This document shows positions 57,405 to 64,000 of a stretch of DNA of 64,000 bases, one piece after another. The position numbers were made by a program, and so were the translations under genes. The stretch is taken from the NCBI RefSeq assembly GCF_008065375.1, contig NZ_VJYI01000006.1:124001-188000 (forward strand). The letters are read 5' to 3'. The stretch's first letter is position 1. The number at the start of each line of letters is the position of its first letter. This DNA comes from Nonomuraea sp. SYSU D8015 (lineage in GTDB: Bacteria; Actinomycetota; Actinomycetes; Streptosporangiales; Streptosporangiaceae). The notes under the pieces are model-generated. The model saw nothing but the letters and a program-made list of their open reading frames with translations, was not told where the DNA came from and did not search any database.

Positions 57405-58896
57405 CGGAACGCCGCTTCGCCATGAGCTTCCTGAACAGGGGCGTCAGCAGGGCCAGCGCCGCCAGCACCAGCAGCACGGCCGCGATCGGGCTGCGGACCA
57501 GGACGGTCACGTCGCCCGCGCCGATGGCCAGGGCCCGGCGCAGCTGGATCTCCGCCATCGGGCCCAGGATCATGCCGATCACGGCGGGGGCCACCGGCAG
57601 GCCGAAGCGGCGCATGGCATACCCGAGCAGGCCGAGCACGAACAGCACGAACAGATCCACAATGGTGCCGTTCAGCGCGTACACGCCGAGGGCGGCGAAA
57701 AGCACGATCCCGGCGTACAGGTACGGGCGCGGGATCCGCAGCACGCGCGCCCACAGCGGGGCCAGCGGCAGGTTCAGCACCAGCAGCATCGTGTTGCCGA
57801 TGAACAGCGACGCGATCATGCCCCACACCAGCGCCGGGTTGTGGTCGAACAGCTGCGGCCCGGGCTGCAGGCCGTACTGCTGGAAGGCGGCCAGCAGGAT
57901 CGCAGCCGTCGCGGACGTGGGCAGGCCCAGCGTGAGCAGCGGGACCAGGGTGCCGGCCGCCGAGGCGTTGTTGGCGGCCTCGGGGCCGGCGACGCCCTCG
58001 ATGGCGCCGTTGCCGTACTCCTCCTTGGCCACGCCGCGGGCCAGGCGCTTCTCGGCCGCGTACGACAGGAACGTGGGGATCTCCGCACCGCCGCCGGGCA
58101 GCGCCCCGAACGGGAAGCCCAGCGCGGTGCCGCGCAGCCAGGGCCGCCAGGAGCGCCGCCAGTCGGCGCGGCCCATCCAGGCCCGGCCGACGGGCACCAC
58201 CTCGGGCGTGGCGTGGCGCAGCCGCGAGGCCACGTACAGCGCCTCGCCGAGCGCGAAGAGGCCGACCGCGACGATCACCACGTCGATGCCGTCGAGCAGT
58301 TGCGGGATGCCCAGTGTGAGCCGCGCCTGACCGGTCTGCTGGTCGATGCCGACCAACCCGATCGTCAGGCCGAGCCCCAGGGAGGCCAGGCCGCGCACGA
58401 TCGAGCGGGACAGCACCGACGACACGGCGGTGAACGCCAGGATCGCCAGCGCGAAGTAGTCCTCGGGGCCGAACGAGATCGCGAACGCCACCACGGCAGG
58501 CGCCGCCACCACCAGCAGACCCGTCGCGAGGGTCCCCGCCACGAACGAGCCGATCGCGGCCGTGGCCAGCGCCTGGGCGGCCCGCCCGCGCCGGGCCATC
58601 TTGTTGCCCTCCAGCGCGGTGATCATCGAGGACGACTCGCCCGGCGTGTTGAGCAGGATGGACGTGGTCGAGCCGCCGTACATGCCGCCGTAGTAGATGC
58701 CGGCGAACATGATGAACGCGCTGGTCGACGGCACCGTGAACGTGATCGGCAGCAGCAGCGCCACCGTCATGGCGGGCCCGATGCCGGGCAGGACGCCCAC
58801 CAGGGTGCCGAGTGTGACGCCGACGAGCGCGTACAGCAGGTTGACCGGGGTGAGCGCGGCGGCGAAGCCGTCGATCAGGAGCTGCAGCGACTCCAC
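57388..58896 (-). CDS. Tripartite tricarboxylate transporter large permease (TctA)
   Basis: A 502-residue TctA-family permease with about 11-12 helices. LVGVLPGIGPAMTVALLLPI and YYGGMYGGSTTSILLNTPGE match the conserved TctA motif region, and GLPTSATAAILLAAFQQYGL is found later. It works with TctB and the TctC binding protein to import tricarboxylates or other carboxylates. The GTG start immediately follows the TctB stop (0-bp gap). The gene is divergent to the two-component system as part of tctCBA. Substrate unknown. Confidence 0.9.
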   Translation of the reverse strand: MESLQLLIDGFAAALTPVNLLYALVGVTLGTLVGVLPGIGPAMTVALLLPITFTVPSTSAFIMFAGIYYGGMYGGSTTSILLNTPGESSSMITALEGNKMARRGRAAQALATAAIGSFVAGTLATGLLVVAAPAVVAFAISFGPEDYFALAILAFTAVSSVLSRSIVRGLASLGLGLTIGLVGIDQQTGQARLTLGIPQLLDGIDVVIVAVGLFALGEALYVASRLRHATPEVVPVGRAWMGRADWRRSWRPWLRGTALGFPFGALPGGGAEIPTFLSYAAEKRLARGVAKEEYGNGAIEGVAGPEAANNASAAGTLVPLLTLGLPTSATAAILLAAFQQYGLQPGPQLFDHNPALVWGMIASLFIGNTMLLVLNLPLAPLWARVLRIPRPYLYAGIVLFAALGVYALNGTIVDLFVLFVLGLLGYAMRRFGLPVAPAVIGMILGPMAEIQLRRALAIGAGDVTVLVRSPIAAVLLVLAALALLTPLFRKLMAKRRSVTPVG

Positions 58897-59382
58897 CTAG
58901 ATCACCCCCTCCAGCGGGCCGCCCGGCAGCGTGACGCCGAGGCCCTTGACGAACAGCAGATACGTGGCGAGGCCCATGACCACCGCGACCACGGCCGCGC
59001 GCGCCTTGTGCTCGGCGCCGAGCGCCACGGACAGCCCGAAGAACAGCAGGCTGGCGCCGATGATCCAACCGAGCACGTTCAGCAGCGCCGCGAACGCCAG
59101 GAAGATCCCGCTGACCAGCCCGACACTGCGCCAGTCCGTGGGGGCGGCCACGTCCACGTCCTCGCTCTCCTCGGGGTCTCCGTGCCCGCCACGCAGCACG
59201 TCGATCACGTAGAACAGGCCGACGACCACCATGGCCCCGCCGACCAGCATCGGGAAGAAGCGCGGCCCGATGCCGAGCTGGGAGGCGGCCGCCGAGACGT
59301 CCAGCGTCCCGGCGATCACGAACACTCCCAGCCCGAGCACCACGACCGCGAGCCCGAGCTCGGGCCGCCACCATCGAGTCAT
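58897..59382 (-). CDS. Tripartite tricarboxylate transporter small permease (TctB)
   Basis: A 161-residue membrane protein with four predicted helices, starting MTRWWRPELGLAVVVLGLGV. The TctB subunit is poorly conserved, but its place between TctC and TctA and its GPRFFPMLVGGAMVVVGLFY motif support the call. Its ATG overlaps the TctC stop by one base (TGATG), and its TAG directly precedes the TctA start. Confidence 0.85.
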   Translation of the reverse strand: MTRWWRPELGLAVVVLGLGVFVIAGTLDVSAAASQLGIGPRFFPMLVGGAMVVVGLFYVIDVLRGGHGDPEESEDVDVAAPTDWRSVGLVSGIFLAFAALLNVLGWIIGASLLFFGLSVALGAEHKARAAVVAVVMGLATYLLFVKGLGVTLPGGPLEGVI

Positions 59383-60350
59383 CAGGAGACGAGCCCCATC
59401 TCGGCGATGATGCCCTTGACCCGGGTCTGCTCGGAGGTGAGGTAGTCGGCGAACTGCTGCCCGGTCTGGAACGAGTCGATCCAGCCGTTCTTGGCCACCG
59501 CGTCCTTCCACGCCTGCGAGTCGTGCATCTTGGTGACCAGGTCGGTCAGCGTCTTCTTGTCGGCGTCGGAGAGACCGCCGGGGGCGACGAAGCCGCGCCA
59601 GTTGGCCAGCTCCACGTCGAGCCCGCCCTCCTTCAGCGTGGGCACGTCCAGCCCCTCCAGCCGCTCACCGGAGGTCACGCCGATCCCGCGCAGCTTGCCG
59701 GACTTCACGTGCTCGGCGAACTCGCCGACGCCCGAGATGCCCGCACTGACCTTGTTGCCGAGCAGCGCGTTCAGCGCCTCGCCGCCGCCCGAGTGGGCGA
59801 TGTAGTTGACCTGCTTGGGGTCCACGCCCGCGGCCTTGGCCATCAGACCGGCCACGATGTGGTCGGTGCCGCCCGCCGAGCCGCCGGCGATCGACACCTT
59901 CGCCGGGTTCGCCTTCCAGGCCGCCGTCAGGTCGGCCAGCGTCTTGTACGGGGACTCGGCCGGGACGACGACGATCTCGTACTCCTCGGTCAGCTTCGCG
60001 ATGGGCGTGGTGTCGGCCAGCGTGACCTTCGACTTGTTCTGCTCGATGGCGCCCACCATGACCAGGCCCATGGTCATCAGCAGGTTGCCGTTGCCCTTCT
60101 CGCCCGCGAGCTGCGCCAGGCCGATCGTGCCGCCCGCGCCGGGCACGTTGAACACCTCCACCTTGCGGTCGGGAGCGGCGGACTTGAACGCCTGCTCGGC
60201 CGTGCGGGAGGTCTGGTCCCAGCCGCCGCCCGGCGAGGCCGGCGCCATGATGCGCAGCGTGCCGGAGGCGCTGGTGCCGCTCTGTCCGCCGCACGCGGTC
60301 AGAGCGCCGAGTGAGAGCGCCGCGAGGGCGGCGAATATGCGCAGGCGCAT
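59382..60350 (-). CDS. Tripartite tricarboxylate transporter substrate-binding protein (TctC/Bug family)
   Basis: A 322-residue lipoprotein. The signal peptide ends in the lipobox LTACGG, so it is attached to the membrane. Family patterns include RIMAPASPGGGWDQTSRTAE, VPGAGGTIGLAQLAGEKGNG and the substrate loop YIAHSGGGEALNALL. I chose the ATG at 60350 because a GGAG lies 6 bp upstream; a GTG six bp earlier has none. It is the first gene of tctCBA and delivers carboxylates to TctAB. Confidence 0.9.
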   Translation of the reverse strand: MRLRIFAALAALSLGALTACGGQSGTSASGTLRIMAPASPGGGWDQTSRTAEQAFKSAAPDRKVEVFNVPGAGGTIGLAQLAGEKGNGNLLMTMGLVMVGAIEQNKSKVTLADTTPIAKLTEEYEIVVVPAESPYKTLADLTAAWKANPAKVSIAGGSAGGTDHIVAGLMAKAAGVDPKQVNYIAHSGGGEALNALLGNKVSAGISGVGEFAEHVKSGKLRGIGVTSGERLEGLDVPTLKEGGLDVELANWRGFVAPGGLSDADKKTLTDLVTKMHDSQAWKDAVAKNGWIDSFQTGQQFADYLTSEQTRVKGIIAEMGLVS

Positions 60351-60500
60351 GGTCACTCCAAGGGGGTGTTTTCACGGTTATGAAACTGGGATGGTGAATG
60401 CCCGTCCCGCCCCAAGTCGAGCCTTTGCATCCTTGCCGTCATAGTGGTCGTATTGGTCGCGACCTGGCCGTGACCTGCGTTTGTTTCCATGTGCCACGTG
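60351..60500. promoter_or_regulatory. Bidirectional promoter region tctC / sensor kinase
   Basis: The 150 bp between the divergent starts must hold both promoters and the response regulator target. I see no convincing palindrome or phased repeat. The left third is purine-poor; the right half has several TGGTCG/TTGGTCG-like repeats (60445-60460) that could be regulator contacts. Confidence 0.35.
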
Positions 60501-62063
60501 ATGAGGGTGCGCGACGCCTCCCTAGGGACCCAGCTGTTCGTGCTCCAGATGGTGATCGTGTTGCTCGCCGTCGGGGGCACGGCCGGCGTGTGGGCCGGGC
60601 ACACCCGCAACCAGCTCGCCGGGCTCCACCAGCAGCGGGCGCTCGCCATCGCCCAGTCGGTGGCCGGGCTCCCGCAGGTCCGCGAGGCGTTCAAGCTGCC
60701 GGAGCCCTCGACGGTGCTCCAGCCGCTGGCCATGAGCGTCCAGCAGGAGACCGGCGCCGACTACGTCGTGATCGCCAACGCCGAGCAGACCCGCTACGCC
60801 CACCCCAACGCCTCGCTGATCGGCAAGAAGCTGTCCACCGACGGCACGGAGGTGCTCATGACCGGCAAGGGCTGGGTGGGCACCCAGACCGGCACGATCG
60901 GCACCACGGTCAGGGGCAAGTACCCGATCCGCGACGAGTACGGCACCGTGATCGGCCTGGTCTCCGTGGGCGTGCTGGAGACCACGGTCATGGCGCAGGT
61001 CGGCGGCGCGCTGCCGCCGCTGGTCTGGACGGCGCTGGCGGTCATGCTGGCCGGCCTGGCGCTGGCCGCGCTGATCACCGCGCGGGTGCGCAGGCAGACG
61101 TTCGGCCTGGAGCCCAAGGAGATCGCCGCGCTGCTCGAGCAGCGCGAGGGCGTGCTGCACGGCGTCAAGGAGGGCGTGCTCGCGCTCGACCTCGAGGGCC
61201 ACGTGACGCTGGTCAACGACGCCGCCCGCGACCTGCTCGGCGAGGTCGGCGAGGACCTGAGCGCGATGCCCGTCTCCGAGCGCATGCGTGACGTGCTCGG
61301 CGGCGCCGACCCGGGCGAGGACCGCATCGTGCTGCACGGTGAGCGCGTTCTGGTGCTCAACCGCACCCCGGTGTGGGTACGCGGCCGCCACCTCGGCTGG
61401 GTGGTCACGCTCAGGGACCGCACCGAGCTGGTCCGCCTGGCCCGCGAGCTCGACGATACCAGCAGCGCGACCGAGGCCCTGCGCGCCCAGGCGCACGAGT
61501 TCGCCAACCGCATGCACACCGTCGTCGGCCTGCTGGAGCTGGGCGAGCACGAGGCCGCGATCGCCTTCATCACCAGCACCACCCGCGCCACGTACGCCAC
61601 CGACCTGCGCGAACGCGTCCAGGACCCGACCCTGGCCGCCCTGCTGCTGGCCAAGTCCGCCGAGGCGGCCGAGCGCGGCGCCAACCTCGTGCTGTCGGAC
61701 GACTCCTCCGTGCCCGAGGGCACGCTCGGCGATCCGCAGGACGCGGTGCTGGTCGTCGGCAACCTGGTCGCGAACGCCATCGACGCGCTCGACGGCGCGC
61801 CGGGCACGATCGAGGTGTCGGTGCAGGCCGACGCCGGCGGGCTGCGCGTGCGGGTCGGCGACTCGGGCCCCGGCATCGCCCCGGACCTGGTGGACGAGGT
61901 CTTCAGAGAGGGCTTCACCACCAAGGCGGCCCATTCGGGGCCGCGCGGACTCGGCCTGGCGCTGACCCGGCAGGCGTGCCTGCGCCGAGGCGGCTGGGTA
62001 CGGGTGGCGAACGCGGGCGGAGCCGTCTTCACGGCACTGCTCCCTGCGAAGGCGAGAACATGA
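60501..62063 (+). CDS. CitA/DcuS-type sensor histidine kinase
   Basis: A 520-residue membrane kinase. Two helices (about residues 10-32 and 165-190) flank an extracellular PAS-like sensor (SVQQETGADYVVIANAEQTR, KGWVGTQTGTIGTTVRGKYP), as in CitA and DcuS. A cytoplasmic PAS domain follows (~205-300), then the H-box AQAHEFANRMHTVVGLLELG and ATP boxes NLVANAIDALDG, GDSGPGI and GPRGLGLALT. It is divergent from tctCBA and couples to the response regulator by an ATGA. The ATG at 60501 is the first with a charged N-terminus; an ATG at 60489 is possible. Confidence 0.9.
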   Translation: MRVRDASLGTQLFVLQMVIVLLAVGGTAGVWAGHTRNQLAGLHQQRALAIAQSVAGLPQVREAFKLPEPSTVLQPLAMSVQQETGADYVVIANAEQTRYAHPNASLIGKKLSTDGTEVLMTGKGWVGTQTGTIGTTVRGKYPIRDEYGTVIGLVSVGVLETTVMAQVGGALPPLVWTALAVMLAGLALAALITARVRRQTFGLEPKEIAALLEQREGVLHGVKEGVLALDLEGHVTLVNDAARDLLGEVGEDLSAMPVSERMRDVLGGADPGEDRIVLHGERVLVLNRTPVWVRGRHLGWVVTLRDRTELVRLARELDDTSSATEALRAQAHEFANRMHTVVGLLELGEHEAAIAFITSTTRATYATDLRERVQDPTLAALLLAKSAEAAERGANLVLSDDSSVPEGTLGDPQDAVLVVGNLVANAIDALDGAPGTIEVSVQADAGGLRVRVGDSGPGIAPDLVDEVFREGFTTKAAHSGPRGLGLALTRQACLRRGGWVRVANAGGAVFTALLPAKART

Positions 62064-62722
62064 GCGACATTCGCGTGCTGGTCGTGGACGACGACTTCAT
62101 GGTGGCCCGCATCCACAGCGGTTACGTGTCCCGGGTGCCCGGCTTCCGGGTCGTCTCCATGGCGCACAACGGCGCCGACGCGCTCGCCACGGCGGCCGAG
62201 CTGCGGCCCGACCTCGTGCTGCTCGACATTTACCTGCCCGACATGTCCGGCCTGGAGGTGCTCAAGGCACTTCACGACGTCGACGTCCTCGTGATCAGCG
62301 CCGCTCGAGACGTGCCCACCGTCAGGGAGGCCATGCGCGGCGGCGCCTTCAACTATCTGATCAAGCCGTTCACCGCCGCCGCCCTGACCGAACGCCTCCA
62401 GCAGTACGCCGACACCCGCAAGCGCCTGACCGCCATCGGGCCCGAGGCCCGCCAGGACGACGTGGACCGCCTCTTCGGCACGCCCACTTCGGCCGCCCCC
62501 ATGCCGAAAGGGTTGTCCTCGGCCACCTGCGCGCTGGTGGCCGATACCCTCCGAGATGCGGGCCGCGACCTGTCGGCGGTCGAAGCCGCCGAGCTCACGG
62601 GCCTGTCGCGGGTGAGTGCCCGCCGCTATCTGGAATACCTGTGCGCGGCGGGGCAGGCCGAATTGCGCCCGCGCTACGGAACGGCCGGACGACCGGAACA
62701 TCGCTACCGGTGGCGAGGTTGA
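62060..62722 (+). CDS. CitB/DcuR-type response regulator
   Basis: A 220-residue regulator. The receiver domain (residues 1-125) carries VVDDD, the phosphoacceptor in LVLLDIYLPDMSGLE and FNYLIKPF. The C-terminal ~75 residues include LSAVEAAELTGLSRVSARRY, a helix-turn-helix of the DcuR/CitB type. With the sensor it probably controls the divergent tctCBA operon in response to an external dicarboxylate or tricarboxylate. Confidence 0.92.
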   Translation: MSDIRVLVVDDDFMVARIHSGYVSRVPGFRVVSMAHNGADALATAAELRPDLVLLDIYLPDMSGLEVLKALHDVDVLVISAARDVPTVREAMRGGAFNYLIKPFTAAALTERLQQYADTRKRLTAIGPEARQDDVDRLFGTPTSAAPMPKGLSSATCALVADTLRDAGRDLSAVEAAELTGLSRVSARRYLEYLCAAGQAELRPRYGTAGRPEHRYRWRG

Positions 62723-62815
62723 CACATTTCCGTAGCCATTTCCCGTGACATATGCGGATCCTCGTGCCTTACTGTTGCCTGAGACTTGGCTGCGGACCCG
62801 GGAGGAGATTGAGGC

Positions 62816-64000
62816 GTGCGAAACGCCGGACCGATCGAATCACCGACCGACCCGTTCGCCTCGGTGCCCTTGCCCTCGTCGAGCGTCTCCAAGAAGCCGC
62901 GGATCGAAGGCTTACCCCCGGGGGTCTCCCGGGACATCTTCGGTCCGCCGGACAGGCAGGAGCCTCGGCCGGCGCAGGGCCCGAGCGCGCCGGGCGGTCC
63001 ATCGGGAAGCGCGCTGCCGCCGGTGGCGCCGCCGGCGCAGCCATGGCCGATGAAGGACAAAGAGCCGTCCGTCCCCATGTTCGGGGCCACCGGGCCGTCC
63101 GACCCGCCGTCCTTCGGTGACACCGAGCCGCACCGGCGGAGCCGGCTGCTGCCTGGTCTGGCGCTGTTCGTCGTGGTGCTCGCGGCCCTGGCGTACGTGG
63201 TGCCCGCCGTGCTCATGTCGGGCTCCGTGCTACGCGGCACCCGCGTGGCCGGCGTGGACATCGGGGGCCTGACCGTGACACAGGCGGCCGAGAAGCTCCG
63301 GGCCGAGCTGGGCACCAAGCTGAGCAGGCCCGTCGTGGTCGACATCGGCGCCCAGAAGGACACCGTCCAGCCCGACGAGGCCGGACTCGAACTCGACGTG
63401 GTCGGCACGATCGGGCAGGCGCCGAGCGGGTTCCCCAGCCCGCGGGAGGTCTGGCAGGGCCTGACCGGCACCACCGAGCTCCAGCCGAAGGTCACCCTCG
63501 ACTCCTCGCAGCTGGCAAGGACCGTCGAAGGGCTGGCGGAGAGCGTCGACAAGCCCGCGGTGGAGGGCCGGGTGACCTTCTCCGGGCTCCGGCCGAAGGC
63601 CCGCGAGCCCGCCGACGGCGTGCTGCTCGACAGGGACGACGCCGTACAAAGGATCAGCGACGCCTTCCTGCGGGGCGGCGGCACGGTGGTGCTCGCGCTC
63701 CGGCCGGCCGAGCCCGTCACCACGGCCGAGGCCGTACAGGACGCCCTGACCAAGGCACGCAGGGCCGTCGCCAGTCCCATCACGCTGACCAGCGGTGACA
63801 AGCAGGCGCAGATCTCCCCGGCCATGATCGCGGCCAACCTGGCCTACGTCCCGGACACCGACGGCAAGCTGGTGCCGGAGTTCGACGCCAAGGCGGTGCT
63901 GGCCGGCGTGGAGAGCAAGCTGGTCGACGCGGCACAGCAGCCCCGCGACGCCACGTACCAGATCGTGAACGACAAGCCGATCCTGGTGCCGTCGCGGACC
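62816..64000 (+). CDS. VanW-type membrane protein with YoaR-like domains (3' end cut)
   Basis: The first 395 residues are visible; the gene runs off the window. Residues ~1-100 are Pro/Ser/Gly-rich and cytoplasmic. A transmembrane helix lies at ~107-130 (RSRLLPGLALFVVVLAALAY). The extracellular part contains repeated domains like the putative peptidoglycan-binding YoaR type (GTRVAGVDIGGLTVTQAAEK, PDEAGLELDVVGT, TVVLALRPAEPVTT). This layout fits VanW-family proteins; the VanW domain itself would be to the right. GGAGGAG lies 9 bp before the GTG. Cell-envelope role inferred. Confidence 0.78.
   Translation, partial: MRNAGPIESPTDPFASVPLPSSSVSKKPRIEGLPPGVSRDIFGPPDRQEPRPAQGPSAPGGPSGSALPPVAPPAQPWPMKDKEPSVPMFGATGPSDPPSFGDTEPHRRSRLLPGLALFVVVLAALAYVVPAVLMSGSVLRGTRVAGVDIGGLTVTQAAEKLRAELGTKLSRPVVVDIGAQKDTVQPDEAGLELDVVGTIGQAPSGFPSPREVWQGLTGTTELQPKVTLDSSQLARTVEGLAESVDKPAVEGRVTFSGLRPKAREPADGVLLDRDDAVQRISDAFLRGGGTVVLALRPAEPVTTAEAVQDALTKARRAVASPITLTSGDKQAQISPAMIAANLAYVPDTDGKLVPEFDAKAVLAGVESKLVDAAQQPRDATYQIVNDKPILVPSRT

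Noticed and set aside
62719..62751. TTGACA (62719-62724) as promoter of the VanW-type gene
   Set aside because: No -10-like hexamer lies at a suitable distance; spacing to CATATG is about 23 bp.

Overview
The window is about 64 kb of very GC-rich DNA. Frequent GTG starts, strong third-position GC bias and the gene families present point to a filamentous actinomycete. A member of the Streptosporangiales (Nonomuraea-like) is my best guess, inferred from gene content only. Both edges cut genes: the 3' end of an alpha-glucan phosphorylase on the left and the 5' part of a VanW-type protein on the right. I found no rRNA, tRNA, CRISPR array or intact transposon.

Layout. 0-10 kb: glycogen phosphorylase end, RpiR regulator, secreted cell-wall amidase, ECF sigma factor with a membrane partner, an XRE/ImmA metallopeptidase paired with an unknown protein, and a hydroxypyruvate isomerase/tartronate semialdehyde reductase pair. 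10-20 kb: TetR, thioesterase, a broken gene with a 35-bp triplication, CehA-type metallohydrolase, rhodanese-CBS protein, cysteine-free HesB-like protein, HhH-GPD protein, enoyl-CoA hydratase, a coiled-coil/PP-loop pair, M55 aminopeptidase and a flavin amine oxidase. 20-28 kb: YbaK deacylase, three consecutive membrane Ser/Thr kinases, then etfB-etfA. 27.9-28.9 kb: a decayed patch with a fused YefM/YoeB remnant, a DUF1918 gene and a truncated dihydrofolate-reductase-like gene. 28.9-35.2 kb: an FAD oxidoreductase, then a coupled pair of a Pls/PosA-type synthetase (relatives make epsilon-poly-lysine) and an M1 peptidase. 35.4-41.5 kb: an ABC exporter/two-component operon with an 11-bp-phased direct repeat upstream, an MFS transporter and a TetR with a perfect 28-bp palindrome.

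41.5-55.4 kb is core: cysteine desulfurase and MnmA (tRNA 2-thiouridine), a MetE-like protein, LigA, a GGDEF-EAL protein and gatCAB. 55.4-64 kb: an MFS transporter, a tripartite tricarboxylate transporter (tctCBA) divergent from a CitA/DcuS-type two-component system, and the VanW-type gene.

Many neighbours are translationally coupled by ATGA or TGATG overlaps, and two convergent pairs share a single CTAG as both stop codons. The most interesting biology is the poly(amino acid) synthetase/peptidase pair, followed by the kinase array, the XRE/ImmA pair, the coiled-coil/PP-loop pair and several sequence-visible operators and repeat expansions.
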